Shown here piece by piece: positions 21,353 to 33,402 of a stretch of 64,000 nucleotides of DNA. The DNA comes from Anisodus tanguticus (Eukaryota; Streptophyta; Magnoliopsida; Solanales; Solanaceae): NCBI GenBank assembly GCA_034509755.1, contig CM067551.1, positions 15,186,501 to 15,250,500 on the forward strand, read 5' to 3'. Made by a program: the position numbers and the translations under genes. The notes under the pieces were generated by a model that saw only the letters and a program-made list of their open reading frames with translations, had not been told where the DNA came from and made no database searches. Numbering within the stretch: position 1 is the first letter of the stretch; the number at the start of each line of letters is the position of its first letter.

Positions 21353-23258
21353 TCAATAAAACAAATATTTATCCTCGAACGGAGAGAAACGAAAGAGAAA
21401 ATGTACCGAAAGTAGTAAATAAGTCAAGATATCTACTTTGCATATCGGACTCTGTCTCTCAAGTTTCCTCACCAAAGGATGATGCTTCCATTGAACCTTC
21501 ACATAAGCTATCTCTTTTGACATCAACTTCCTCACATGCCTGTCCAAATAGCGACAGGCTCCTCCTCAAACTTCAAATTCTGATCAAGTAATATGGAGTC
21601 CCACTGGATGATATAAGAACCATTAGTATGATACTTCTTCAGCATGGACACATCAAAAATCGGATGGACGCGAGAAAGACTTGGTGGCAGAGCCAACTTA
21701 TATACCACCTCCCCAACTTTCTGAAGAATCTCAAAAGGCCTAATATACCTCGGACTCAACTTCCCTCTCTTGTTGAACCTCATCACACCCTTCACGGGTG
21801 AGACCTTTAGAAGAACTCTGTCACTAACCATAAACTCCAAGTCCCGGACCTTCCGGTCCGCATACTCTTTTTGTATGCTCTAAGCTACAAGGAGCTTATC
21901 TTGGGTTACTTTCACCTTGTCTAAGGAATCTCTTTATAGATCGGTACCCCAACGTCGGACCTAGAATGCATCAAACTAACCAATCAGAGATTGATATCTC
22001 CTACTATACAAGGCCTCGTACGTGCCATATCAATACTAGAGTAATATCTATTATTGTACATGAACTCTGCCAAAGGTAAGAACTGGTCCCAATGACCACA
22101 AAAATCAATCACGCATGCTCATAACATGTCCTCCAAAACCTGAATAGTCCGCTTGGACTAATCGTTAGTTTGAGAGTGAAATGCTATACTATGATCCAAG
22201 CGAGTACCCAATTGTTTTTGCAAAGTCCACCAAAATTGTGAAGTAAACTAAGTACCCCAGTCTGAGATTATAGAAATAGGAACCGCATGAAGACAAACAA
22301 TCTCACGAATGTAGATCCTAGCCAACTTTTCTGCATTATAAGTCATCTGGACCGGAATGCAATACGTCGACTTGGTCAACCTATCAACAATGACCCAAAT
22401 ATCATCAAACTTGCCCAAAGTCTTGGGTAATACCACAACAAATCCATGACAATACTCTCCCAATTTTACTCGAGAGTGAGCATCCTCTGAGATACACCAC
22501 CGAGTCGCTGGTGCTCATACTTGACATGCTGATAATCCTGACACCGAGACACAAACTCCACCATGTCTCTCTTCATCCTCCCCCACCAATAGTTCTACTT
22601 CAAGTCATGGTACATCTTAGTAACACTTGGATGAATCGAATACCTAGAGATGTGAGCCTCCTTCATAATTAATCTGGTCAAGTCACTCACACGAGGCACA
22701 CACACTCTACCTTTGATCCTCAATACCCCCTCACTATCAATCATAGCATATTTGGCTTCTCCAATCATCAACTTATCTCTCATTTTGCACAATTTCACAT
22801 CATCATACTGGTGGATCCGAATCTGATCCAAAAGAGATGACCTCGCCTCCGCACAAATCAAAATCCTACTCGGATTCAAAATATCAAGTCTCACAAAACG
22901 ATTGGCTAGAGTCTAGACCTCCAATGCCAAAGGACGCTCAGAAATGATCAAACGAGCTAAAATCCCCATACTGACTGCTTTTCGACTCGAGGCATCCGCC
23001 ACCACATTGGCCTTTCCTAGATAGGACACAATGGTCATGTCATAGTCTTTCAACAACTCCATCAACCAACATTGTCTAGAATTTAAATCCCTCTGATTAA
23101 ACACGTACTGAAGACTGCGGTGGTCAGTATACACCTCACAATGAACGACATACAAGTAATGTCTCCAAATCTTCAACGTAAACACAATAGCAGTCAACTC
23201 TAAATCATGAACATGGTAATACACACAACCCAATCCTAGAAACATCACAAATACATAG
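21353..23258 (-). pseudogene. Gyp2 pol remnant: RNase H, integrase, chromodomain-like tail
   Basis: On the minus strand, from right to left: RNase H (23248-22913: DLELTAIVFTLKIWRHYLY, YTDHRSLQYVF, GKANVVADASSR); an integrase zinc-region piece (22894-22595: HPSVTKMYHDLK); integrase core (22463-22248: DIWVIVDRLTKS, IISDWGT); the integrase C-terminal region (21840-21532: DRVLLKVSPVKGVMRFNK, VHPIFDVSMLKKY); and a chromodomain-like piece (21547-21353: MDRHVRKLMSKEIAYVKVQW). Stops and frameshifts separate every part. Just before RNase H a short bit of the RT end is followed by a deletion, and then the sequence is cut at 23258 by a different LTR-like block. The remaining RT, protease and gag are missing. 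Confidence 0.88.
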
Positions 23259-26200
23259 TGTTACGGTTCACTTTTTACACGGGTGAGCGCATAAAGAGCT
23301 ACTAAAAATTTGGATAGTGCTCTACGTTTGGATAATTTTTTAGAGTCGCCACCTAATTTATAGGTAAATTAGAAAATCAGTGTGAAAGAATTTATTCAAA
23401 TTTATTGAAATTTTTTATCTAAACCAGAGTCAAAGTAAGGGTTCTGGTGATCACTCGAGGAAGGTGTTAACACCCCAATATTAAGGATTCATAAAATACG
23501 ATTGACTACGAGCTCTATAGCATGCTTCAAAATGATTTAAATTACTTTAGTGTTTAAAATATGCAAAATAACTTGTCATTTCATTTATTCAAACTCAGTT
23601 TTATTTTTTTAAAACAATGTTAAAACTTCCTCCAAAAAATAGTATGCACAAGGTAGTTTAGTCAATTTTCATTTTCAGACTAAGAACACTCAAATGTGAA
23701 TTTGAGTAGAACTCTACATTTAGTCCAACTGTATGGACTAATTTCACACTTTAAAACCATTTCCAAGTTTTGAATGTGGTATAATTCATTTAAAAGAGAT
23801 AAATTCGATTTTGGAAAAAGATAAGTAAAAATAGTTTATTTGCTTACTTTCGCATGCCCTATTCCCATAGTCAACATCACATTCTACTTTACAAAACACT
23901 TTAAACAAAAAAGTTTTTAACATTTAATATCAATTTGACAGTTAGTCGAAAATCCATTTTCTCATTTCCAGTTTTCAAATATGTAAACAGTCCTTTTATT
24001 TCCATTTCTAGATTTAAAACAAAGTTTTTGAAATCCATTTGGCAATTTAACTAAACGATCTACATATTATTTTCTTATTCTAGATTCAAACCACAAGTAA
24101 AGTTCCAATATTTATATCAAAGTAATTTATTTACAACAAATACAATATACACATTATATAAATGGAAAATTAGATAGAGTTCAGGCTGGTGGGCCTACCG
24201 AAGCCCACCAGTTGGCTACTTTCATCCATAGTTGGGACTTCATGCAAATATTAGCCTCCCTTGCATATTTTCTCGACCAAAATAGGTATGATTGGTCCTC
24301 AGCTCAATCGGCTAATCATGAAAGACATCTAACTCATTTGAACAAAAGTGATGGACCCATCCCATCTCATGGCAATGCAGCAGAGAACACACAAAAGGGA
24401 AAATAAAAGCCCAAGTTAGAGAGTATCTTAGACTCATCATTCAATTAATTTGTGCAACAAACAAGTAGACAACCCACAATAACTTGTATTTAATTCAGAA
24501 TAGTTGGACTAGCACAAACCAACAACACCACGTAAGAAAAAGAAGAAGAAAGCAAGCAGTAGGCCAGACCCAATATGCAGTCATGAAGAAGGAAAATAGA
24601 GGAGGCTATTAGAAATGGTCTTGGCCAAACAAACACACATATCATGACACCTTTGAATGATATACAACCTGTATACATTCATATACTAGGTATATTCAGT
24701 ATACCACTTATATGACACGATGTTTATTGACATGTGTTTCAAACAACACAAACATTAAGATATAAGGGCAACAGACAGGATACAATAACAATTTGATTCA
24801 ATCAACATGCAGGTACATGGCAGAGACATAGACAACCACACTAAAGTGGATGCAGGGCTATTTACATAACGAATTGTGAGAAAATACATAGGGGATCACT
24901 TAGAGACTGTTAGGAACATGCTAAGGGTGGGGAGGACAACTAGAACACTTAGAGATATGCAATCAAGTTATGGAAAAGTAAAAATATGATATAGTCTTGG
25001 CTATCATTGACTAAACAGACTAAATGAGCTAAACACTTGACATCTATATTATTTTAAACCTAAACAGGGACTAGGTAACATAATATAGACATTTTCAACA
25101 TATTCACACCAAATAAGACCCTCAAAAGCCAACACACAGACTAAGTGGACACAAACTGACCTCAGCATTTCATTTTTTAGTTCAAACTAGTGTTAAACGA
25201 CACAACAAGCACAAAGGGGCATGGATTGGCCAAACACTGTCTTTAAAGGGTTAAACATGCTTCTCGGCCCACTATAACGACATATTAAAATAGTTTATGC
25301 AGTTAACCAATTCCCAGACCAATCATTTTAGACATCATATTAACCAAACAAACTCTATGGGGACAAAACAGATCTCATGTGCACACACTTAAGCTTGTTG
25401 ACTCAGTTTATATGATTACACTTGGGTAACCTAACATTTCTGAACATTATACTACCTATAGTTACCTATATGTAAAACAGCAAACTCAAAATGATTACCC
25501 TAATTAGTTTTAATATTGTTCAAGTAATACAAAACATGATTAAGTCATTCTTGAGGCCAGTAACATGAAGCATTGAGTTATCCTAACAGTCCATACATGA
25601 TCATTATAATCTTAAACTAAGCATTAAGTTAACTAGATGACTTATACATGCCCAGAACCAACCTCATACTAACTTATCATGTATCTAATCACCAAATCAC
25701 ACACAAACAGTCAATAAGCAGTGAATAAAGCCACCTAAACATACTAAGCTAAACCATGAGGAGCCTAGTTATAAGTTCTACAACTTCAAGTATGCATACA
25801 TGATTAATACAACCTTAGACTAACATGGTAAGCATTCAACTTACCACACACACAGATAATCATCATCATAAACACTAATAGTGACTATACTTAATTAAAC
25901 ATGTTGGATATCAACCTAATGAGCACAAACAACCCTAGTAATGGACACTAACAGTGGCCTTAATTAGTCAAAAATACTAATTTATGGTTCAATGAACATA
26001 CACAATATATAATCTAACTTAAGCATGCTCGATATTAATCTAGTAATCACAAATAGCCATCAAATCTTAATTAAACATACTTATAGTATCACATCAAGTG
26101 CCTACAGTGGCCTAAAATATGCTAACAATAGTAATTATAAGTACTAACAGTATCTAACCTAACTAAACATGATTAATAACTAAAAATGAAAATAAACAAC

Positions 26201-27290
26201 CACTAATCATGCTTGATTAACACACAAAATACATAATACATATCACATAATTTAAACTAAATAGAAAATTATAAGGAAGTAGATTTACCTTGTATGAAGA
26301 CAGCCGAAAGGTCTAAGGTGAGCTCATCTTCACTCCGGAACCTCCAAACTCGCAATCACACACGAAAATAAAGGGGTTTTAGTTGTGGATGATTAATCAA
26401 GCTAGTTTTGGGTTCCCCGTAAAGGTTTGGATCCCAACTTAAGTAAAATTAATCAATTTAAAATCGATTAGGCTCTCAATCAATGTGAATGTCTTGAAAT
26501 TGAATTTCCGACTGTTTACAATGAGGAATAGGGTCTATATTTATAGGGGAATTTCAAACCGTAGCAAACCTAAATAGATCAATATGGGAGAACACGATTT
26601 GGAGGGAAAATTCCCTCAATATAGTTCTTAACCAATGAAAATCGTGAGTTTGAATCATGAATCGGATAAGAAACATTTAAACCATCGCAGAAAAGTAAAA
26701 ACCAACAGAGGGGCGACCTCATCTTTAGTTTGATTTGTACCATGGTGTGGTGTTGTGTCTGTGGCAACGGGTAAGGGCCATTAATGCCCTTACCTCTTTT
26801 GGATGGACCGTGACTGAGCGTGGACGACATGTTGTGCTCCTTTGCAAAAAATGGCATCGGAGGAGATGAGCGTTTTTAGCGGCTAGGGTTTTCTTATGGC
26901 ACCAATGTGGCAGGTAAGGGTGCCTTGGGCGTTCTTACACCTTAAGAGTGTAAATGGGCTGGGCTTTAGCCATTTTGGATTGGGCTCAGTCGAAAAATTA
27001 AAGGGAAATGGTATAAGCCCATTTTTTATTAAATACCAAGATAGCAAGTCACAACATTTTTCAAATGTGGCCTTTTTTAAATTAGCAAATGATCGAAGCA
27101 ATTTCAATTATGACCAAATTAAATTAAAAGCTTTAATTTAAGACCAAATTTCAGACTAATTAGATATAGGAATTTTTAAAATCATGCAAGCGTCTTTTAA
27201 AATTAAAACATGACTTAAAATTAAGATGTAATCCCATTATCATATTTAATTAAAAAATTCAAACTTTGACAGAGCGGAACATTAATCTTT
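23259..27290 (-). repeat. Long LTR-like block, probably Tat/Ogre-type; right border uncertain
   Basis: It begins TGTTACGG at 23259. On the minus strand the text near 23340 reads AGGTGGCGACTCT and near 23440 CCAGAACCCTTACTTTGACTC, words I associate with the ends of large Tat/Ogre gypsy LTRs in asterids (recognition from memory). A good TATA motif on the minus strand, CTATAAATATAG at about 26533-26544, would fit an LTR promoter. There is no coding sequence; the AT-rich middle (24100-26250) carries many loose repeats of words like AAACATG and CTTAATTA. The right border is set only by where Cop2 coding begins, and I found no second LTR or duplication. It could be a solo LTR. Confidence 0.45.
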
Positions 27291-27401
27291 AATTTTTGGC
27301 CTTGGAACCCGCAATAGTGGGCCCCACCCTACCCATATCCGACGTCCCAATGGGCTAGGCCCACTTCCCAAAACTGGTAACCCGAAACTCTCGGTTCTTG
27401 T

Positions 27402-30400
27402 TTGCCACAAGCTTTTGCAACCCATGGACCGTCTTCCGCAAGTTATGCTCCCACGGATATTGAACATGCCATGAACAACATGAATCTAAGTGTTCCCGAT
27501 GATTCGTGGTACATGGACACGGGGGAGACATCACACATGATGACTTTTCAAGGTACTCTCTCGTCTTATTTTAATACGAGCAGTATTAAAAATATTGTTG
27601 TTGGCCGGTGGACAGGAAATTCCAATTCGTGGTATTGGTCAATTGAATCTCAAACCCCCTCACCCACCCTTACATTTGAAGAACGTCCTACATGCATCCA
27701 AACTGATTATAAACTTGATATGTGTACGTCGGTTTACTATTGACAATAACGTTTCTGTTAATTTTGATCTGTTTGGGTTTTCTGTGAAGGATTTTCGACG
27801 GGGATGCCACTAATGATATGTAATAGCATTGGGGAGTTGTATCCTATCACTTCCACTACCAACAACCAAGTCACCAATCCATCCACCTTTGCAGTTATTT
27901 CTCCTAGTTTATGGCATAACCGGTTGGGACACCCGGGAGCACCGGTGTTCAATTTTCTTAGAAATAATAAATTTGTTGATTGTAATAAACTTGTGGACTC
28001 CCATATTTGCTAGGCTTGTATTCTTGGGAAGCATGTTAAGCTTCCTTTTTCCTTATCTACTTCAAATACTCTTATGACATTTGATCTCATGCATCGTGAT
28101 TTGTGGACATCACCGGTTTTAAGTTCGGCAAGTCATGAGTATTATATGCTCATTTTGGATAACTATTCAATTTTTTTGTGGACATATCCAATAGGAAAGA
28201 AATCGCAAGACTTCACCGTTTTTAAACAATTTAGTATTTTCATCAAAAACCAATTTGAGAAATCCATTAAATATTTCCAATGGGAGGGAATTTATAAATG
28301 ACCAATTTAAGGAATTTTGTCACCAAAATGGAATGTCCTTGCATCTTTCATGTCCACATACTTCTCCTCAAAATGGGAAAGAAAAATCCGAACAATCAAC
28401 AATCTAATTCGCATACTTCTTGTACATTCATCCACACCACCATATTTTTGGCATCATACTCTTCAAATGACCACATATATTTTAAACATTATTTCTAGCA
28501 AGCTACTCTCAAATATATCACCCACACAAATAATGTACCATCGTATTCCTTCCTATACACATTTGAGGTTTTTCGGGTGTTTATGTTATCCCTTATTTCA
28601 ATCCACAACCATCAACAAACTTCAAGCCCATTCCACTCCTTGTGTCTTTTTGGGATACCTACAAAATTATAGGGATATAAGTGTTATGATATGCCTACTA
28701 GGAAAATTATCATCTCTCGTCACGTGGTTTTTGATGAGTACACATTCCCGTTTGCTAAATCACATGTGGTGTCCCCGCTTTCATATGAATTTTTGGATGT
28801 GGGAATACATCTAATTTTAAACTATCATCTACATGCCCAATCCAATACCGGACAAACCCAAAATGAATCACCAAATATAGTGGCCCAACAACAAAATTAG
28901 ACTGGACCAGTCCGAGTCGAAGAGCCCATTGCCTCCTTTTCTTCGGCCTCAACCTAGTCCAATTATTGTGACTAACCGGCCCAACTGAGGGAGTCCACTG
29001 CTCCCTCACCCAATTCCCAAAATAGGCCAATAAGCCCAGCTCCACCAGCCCACAATCGACCCAATCCACAACCCGATAACCCACTGCCCCATCCAACGAT
29101 CTTGGTCCCACCTTAGACTGTTGAAACCCATTTCATGCACGAGATTTTTCGACCCAAGCGTCATTTTAACCTAACGTCTTCGATTAACCCATCACCTCTT
29201 CCAAAAAATCCCAAAGCAGCCTTATTAGACCCGAATTGGAAAACTACCATGTTAGATAAAATTGATGCTCTTATTAAAAATAAGACTTGTAAGTTAGTGC
29301 CCCGTTCATCTAATGTGAACATAATACGTTCTATGTAGGTTTTCTGTCATAAAAAGAATTCTAATGGCTCTTTTGCGAGACACAAAACTCGTCTTGTTGG
29401 TGATGACATGTCTCAGCAGGTTGGCGTGGATTGCGGTAAAACATTCAATCTGGTAGTTAAACTAGCGACTATCAGGACTGTTCTCAATCTGGCTTTGTTC
29501 AAATCATGGTCCATCTATCAGTTGGACGTCAAGAATGCCTTTTTACATGGTCACCTACAAGAAACAGTTTACATGCACCAGCCTTTGGGCTTCTGAGATC
29601 CTACTCATCCAAATTATGTTTGCTTGTTGAAAAAATCATTATATGGTTTGAAACAGGCTCTCCGTGAGTAGTACAATCGATTTGTAGGGTTCGTATCCAC
29701 ACTAGGATTCTCACACAGCAAGTCTGATCAGTCTTTGTTCATTTACAAGAAGGGAAATGACATGACATATATTCTTCTCTATGTGGATGACATCATTCGC
29801 ACAGTATCATCTGAGTCACTTTGCCAGTCTAGTATGTCTTTTCTTGCGTCTGAATTTGCTATGAACAATTTGGGCCCTTTAAACTATTTTTTGGGAATCG
29901 CTGTAACTTAATATGCTGGTGGTCTGTTCTTTGTCAAAAGAAATACGATGAGGAAATCATTGACAAAGCTGGTATGTCCTCGTGCAAACCGTCACATACG
30001 CTGGTTGATACGAAGGAAAAATTGAGTAACTCTACGGGTACTCAATACAGTGACCCAACATATTACCGCAGCTTAGCAGGGGCATTGTAGTACCTAACTT
30101 TCACGAGACTTGATATCTCTTATGCGGTCCAACATGTCTGTTTACATATGCATGATCTAAATGAAGAATATATGGGAGCTCTTAAACGAATTCTACGGTA
30201 TGTTAAGGGTACTTTTGATTTTGGATTGCATCTGTATAAGTCCACCGTTTCTGGCCTCACATCTTATACATATGATGATTGGGGTGGTTTCCCGAATATA
30301 TGGCGTTCCACCTCTGGTTATTGTGTGTTTCTAGGAAACAACATCATTTTGTGGTCGTCAAAACGCTAACCGACACCATCCCAATCAAGTGCTGAGGCAG

Positions 30401-30761
30401 AATATTGGGGGTAGCTAATCTGGTCGCAGAATCATGTTGGCTCCGTAATCTTCTTTTGGAACTTCATTGTTCGATCGACAAAGCAACCGTGGTTTATTGT
30501 GATAATGTGAGTCCAATATATCTATCTGGTAACCCTGTCCAGCATCGACGCACAAAACACATAGAGATGGATATATTGTTTGTTCGTGAAAAGGTTGCTC
30601 ATGGACAAGTCCGTGTTCTCCATGTACCGTCCCGTTATCAGAATGCAGATATTTTCATTAAGGCTCTTCCGCGCGTACTTTTTGATGATTTCAGGGATAG
30701 TCTCAGCACACGGAAATCTCCCGCTAAGACTGCGGGGACTATTAGACAAAATCAATATTAA
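27402..30761 (+). pseudogene. Cop2 protease, integrase, reverse transcriptase and RNase H, decayed
   Basis: Protease motif SWYMDTGETSHMM is near 27507-27545, so the Asp-Thr-Gly triad is intact. The GAG-pre-integrase region reads LWHNRLGHPG (about 27910). Integrase follows (LMTFDLMHRDLWTSPVL), but its frame ends at a stop near 28299 and is shifted after that. RT motifs include VKLATIRTVL, YQLDVKNAFLHGHL, KKSLYGLKQA and YILLYVDDII. RNase H has STSGYCVFLGNN and TKHIEMDILFVREK. Numerous stops (for example after HQPLGF near 29596, after SMX near 29337, and TAA near 30368) make it non-coding today. Confidence 0.88.
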
Positions 30762-30985
30762 TCATTAGGATAATATTGATTAGGATAATCCAATTACATC
30801 ATAATCATATCATTATGATATCACATCATTAGGATATCATATCATATCATTAGAATGTAAATATCATATCATAATTATATATTCTTAGGATATCATATTA
30901 ATCATGTTATATATTCTTAGGATCCTAGAGAGGTATATATATGATTGTATGGATGAATGAAAGGGTAGGAAATTATTTTCCTTGA
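30740..30985 (+). repeat. Cop2 3' LTR, about 246 bp
   Basis: It starts TATTAGACAAAATC after the purine run GCGGGGAC (probably a mutated TGTTAG) and contains a repeating ATCATATCATTAGGATATC pattern. The end is inferred from the UGT-like coding that begins about 30986 and from the GAATGAAAGG motif shared with the Cop5 LTR end. Confidence 0.6.
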
Positions 30986-31181
30986 GGGCCTGCTGACCTT
31001 GTGGGCGCGAAGTAAATTGAAGGTGGCATACGACAGCTGATGGCAGATGGGGGACAAGAATGAAATCAGGAAAAAGGAGAAGGAAATGAAAAAGAAGAGC
31101 AGTGCAGCCATGAAGGAGGGTGGTTCATCCTATGCATCTCTTGGGCTTCTAATTGAGGATGTCATTAGTAACATTTCTTGA
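30986..31181 (+). pseudogene. UGT71 C-terminal fragment (UDP-glycosyltransferase pseudogene)
   Basis: The translation reads GPADLVGAK, stop, IEGGIRQLMADG, then after a one-base shift in a G-run near 31049 continues DKNEIRKKEKEMKKKSSAA and MKEGGSSYASLGLLIEDVI to a TGA at 31179-31181. This matches the last part of the intact UGT71 gene (EAIEKGIRELMEAN ... GGSSYLSLGKLIDEIL) at about half the positions. It has a TAA at 31013-31015, a frameshift, and no N-terminal region, donor box or promoter. It has the same strand as the intact gene, 18.8 kb away, suggesting an old tandem UGT71 pair. Confidence 0.8.
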
Positions 31182-31850
31182 TCATCAAAGACCATTTAGC
31201 TGCTCTACCACATAGTGTGTGGAAGACACAAATATCATTAAACTATAAACATTGTGAAACTGGTCTATCTGTTTAGAACTATATTATCGATAAACTAATT
31301 TTATGTATTACATTTTTCACCCTTTTTATGGAAGTCTCTCTACTTTCTAGAGGAAGATTAAAAAAATAGAACTTGGAGTTCCCATTTCTTGCCTGTTAAA
31401 ATGTGAAATACGGAGAAATTAAAGGTCCTGCGTCTTGTCTTAATGTCAAGTTATACGTGCCAGAGGGCCAAGTTTATAGCTCTCGCCAAAATGACACAAA
31501 AGTTTTATTTTATTGATTTTGGCGTGAAATGTTAGCGTGACACAAACTAGTCAAACTATTTTTGCTGTGGTCATTTTGATTCGGACTCCTTTCAAATAAC
31601 ACATAACACTATAGTCTCATGACTGTAGCTAATTGCATCATCAATTTTCAACTAAGTCGTTTCTTTGTTTTTTCACTTCCAAATTCAAGAAGGTTTTCTA
31701 TTTTATTTCTATGAGCAAAGTCCTGTTCTGTTGTACATCTGAGCTTCGAACTTTTACTTTGGTCATGTTAATTATGTCCACAAATCCTTTAATTAGTTGA
31801 GTATATACTTCACGACCTAACATTTATGGGCTATGATTAGTACTTGAAGA
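31182..31850. other. 3' flank of UGT71 fragment, no gene seen
   Basis: AT-rich single-copy-looking sequence with no family match I can recognise. Its last five bases (GAAGA) are the left target duplication of Cop3. Confidence 0.5.
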
Positions 31851-32775
31851 TGTGGGATACAACAATTGCAGGAAACGGAAAGTAATTAAATATTACAATT
31901 GCTAGAAAGGATAATCTAAAGTTTACAATAAAACTGGAAATCAAGAATGAAACAAACTCCTTGTGTGATTTGCTGAGTCGAGTGATGACACTCTGTCTTT
32001 AAGACAAGATTGCCCCGTATATCTCCTTTTACGTTATCGGACAATAGTATCCCAAGATACAACAACAGCTTAACAATTAAGCAAAGGAAACTCAAGTGTT
32101 ACTCTTGAAGAACTTTGAGTATAATGACTTTGCTAGAGAGGAAGAAGATGAATTCAGAAAAATCTGGAGTATTTTCTAAGTGTTGTGTAGTCTTCTTCAA
32201 TTGAGCCAAAGGCCTCAATTTATAGTGTAAGGAGATGACCCCTCAACTAGCCAACTAATGTCCTTCAATAGCCATGTAATGGAACTTATTGAGAGGGGTT
32301 ACATTCAGCCAAATAATGGTTGAATTCATGTGCCAAGTAATGGAGATTCAATGCTCCAAAACTAGCCCAAAGGTCAGAACTTTACAACTTCCCGTCGCGG
32401 CATTCTGCCTCCGAAGTGCCGCGGCTCCAGTGACTGTCCACCCAATTAGCGTCGCATCGCTCCGGCGCCTCGGCTCCGACGGGGCTGCGCTGCGGCCCTT
32501 CGCGGCGACTTCCGACTCGTTTCATCTTACACTTCGTACACTTCTTCCTTCGTTTACCAACGTGGAATACTTTGTCATTTGGCCAATAACCGTCCATCAT
32601 TCTATGTCTCAAACGTATTATATACGTACCAATATCTCTTTCACTAATGAAATTTGCGATATTTGGCACTTTGCGTGCACGTGTGTGGAAATGACGTTTC
32701 CGACGTGCGGGCCCCCAATTGTTTGAGTTATATATAATGGGATATACTTAATTCCACATTAGTAAATTTCCAACA
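31851..32775 (-). repeat. Cop3 3' LTR (left), 925 bp
   Basis: Plus-strand ends are TGTGGGATAC and TTTCCAACA. A minus-strand TATA-like motif CTATAAATT lies at about 32217-32225. A GC-rich block in the upstream (U3) part at 32388-32515 has CGCGGC and GGCGCC words that contrast with the AT-rich surroundings. Confidence 0.93.
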
Positions 32776-33402
32776 ATCCCCTCTTGAAAGATATTTTGGC
32801 GCACTCACATGGTGCTTTTTCCAGCAATCTTTCAGCGGACCGATGTTGCATCTGGATAGGTAGCTTTCGCTTTGAGCCTTCCATAGTTGAATACCATCGG
32901 ACTTACTTACTGCGCGGTGAACGTGATGTCTTGAACCGTCAGTGTTTAGTGTAAGCCAAGTCAACGGTACCAACACAACAACTTTCCTGACTCTGTTTTT
33001 TGTAATGTTTTGTCCGTTGTGGTCGTGGACACTTCTTGGATTCTTAAGTGCGTTCATTTGAGGTGGCGTGTCCTCACACTTAAATATGTGGTCTCCTACA
33101 AGATATCCTGCTATACCCCACTTTACAAGTGTTAGGAACCATTAAATGTTTCCCCAATCTAACCTCAACCGGTGAGGATCATTAAATGTTTTGGAAACTT
33201 AACCTTTACCCACACTGCAGATAGCACTTATAGTCTATCGCGGGAATGACTTTGGATTTGGTGTTTCTTTACAGAAATCACTATCTGAAGTGCTCATGCT
33301 TCCACCAAAGCGCTCAACTGAACCTTTACAGCTTAGTTTTCCCATTGAACCTAATTCTTGGGATCTCCAGTCAGTTAGGTTGGGTTACCACCATATTGGT
33401 CC

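Larger units (their letters stand above)
27300..30985 (+). mobile_element. Cop2: Ty1/copia element, 5'-truncated (Ale/Retrofit-like)
   Basis: The element runs from the gag/protease border to its 3' LTR. No 5' LTR or primer site is seen; the left border is an estimate from where copia-like coding starts. It is similar in motifs and order to Cop1 and Cop5. The UGT71 fragment follows directly after its right LTR, so Cop2 probably inserted into, or next to, an old UGT71 copy. Confidence 0.8.

Noticed and set aside
26579..26857. A 92-codon minus-strand frame upstream of the promoter-like motif
   Set aside because: It has no recognisable motif and lies in the presumed U3 of an LTR.
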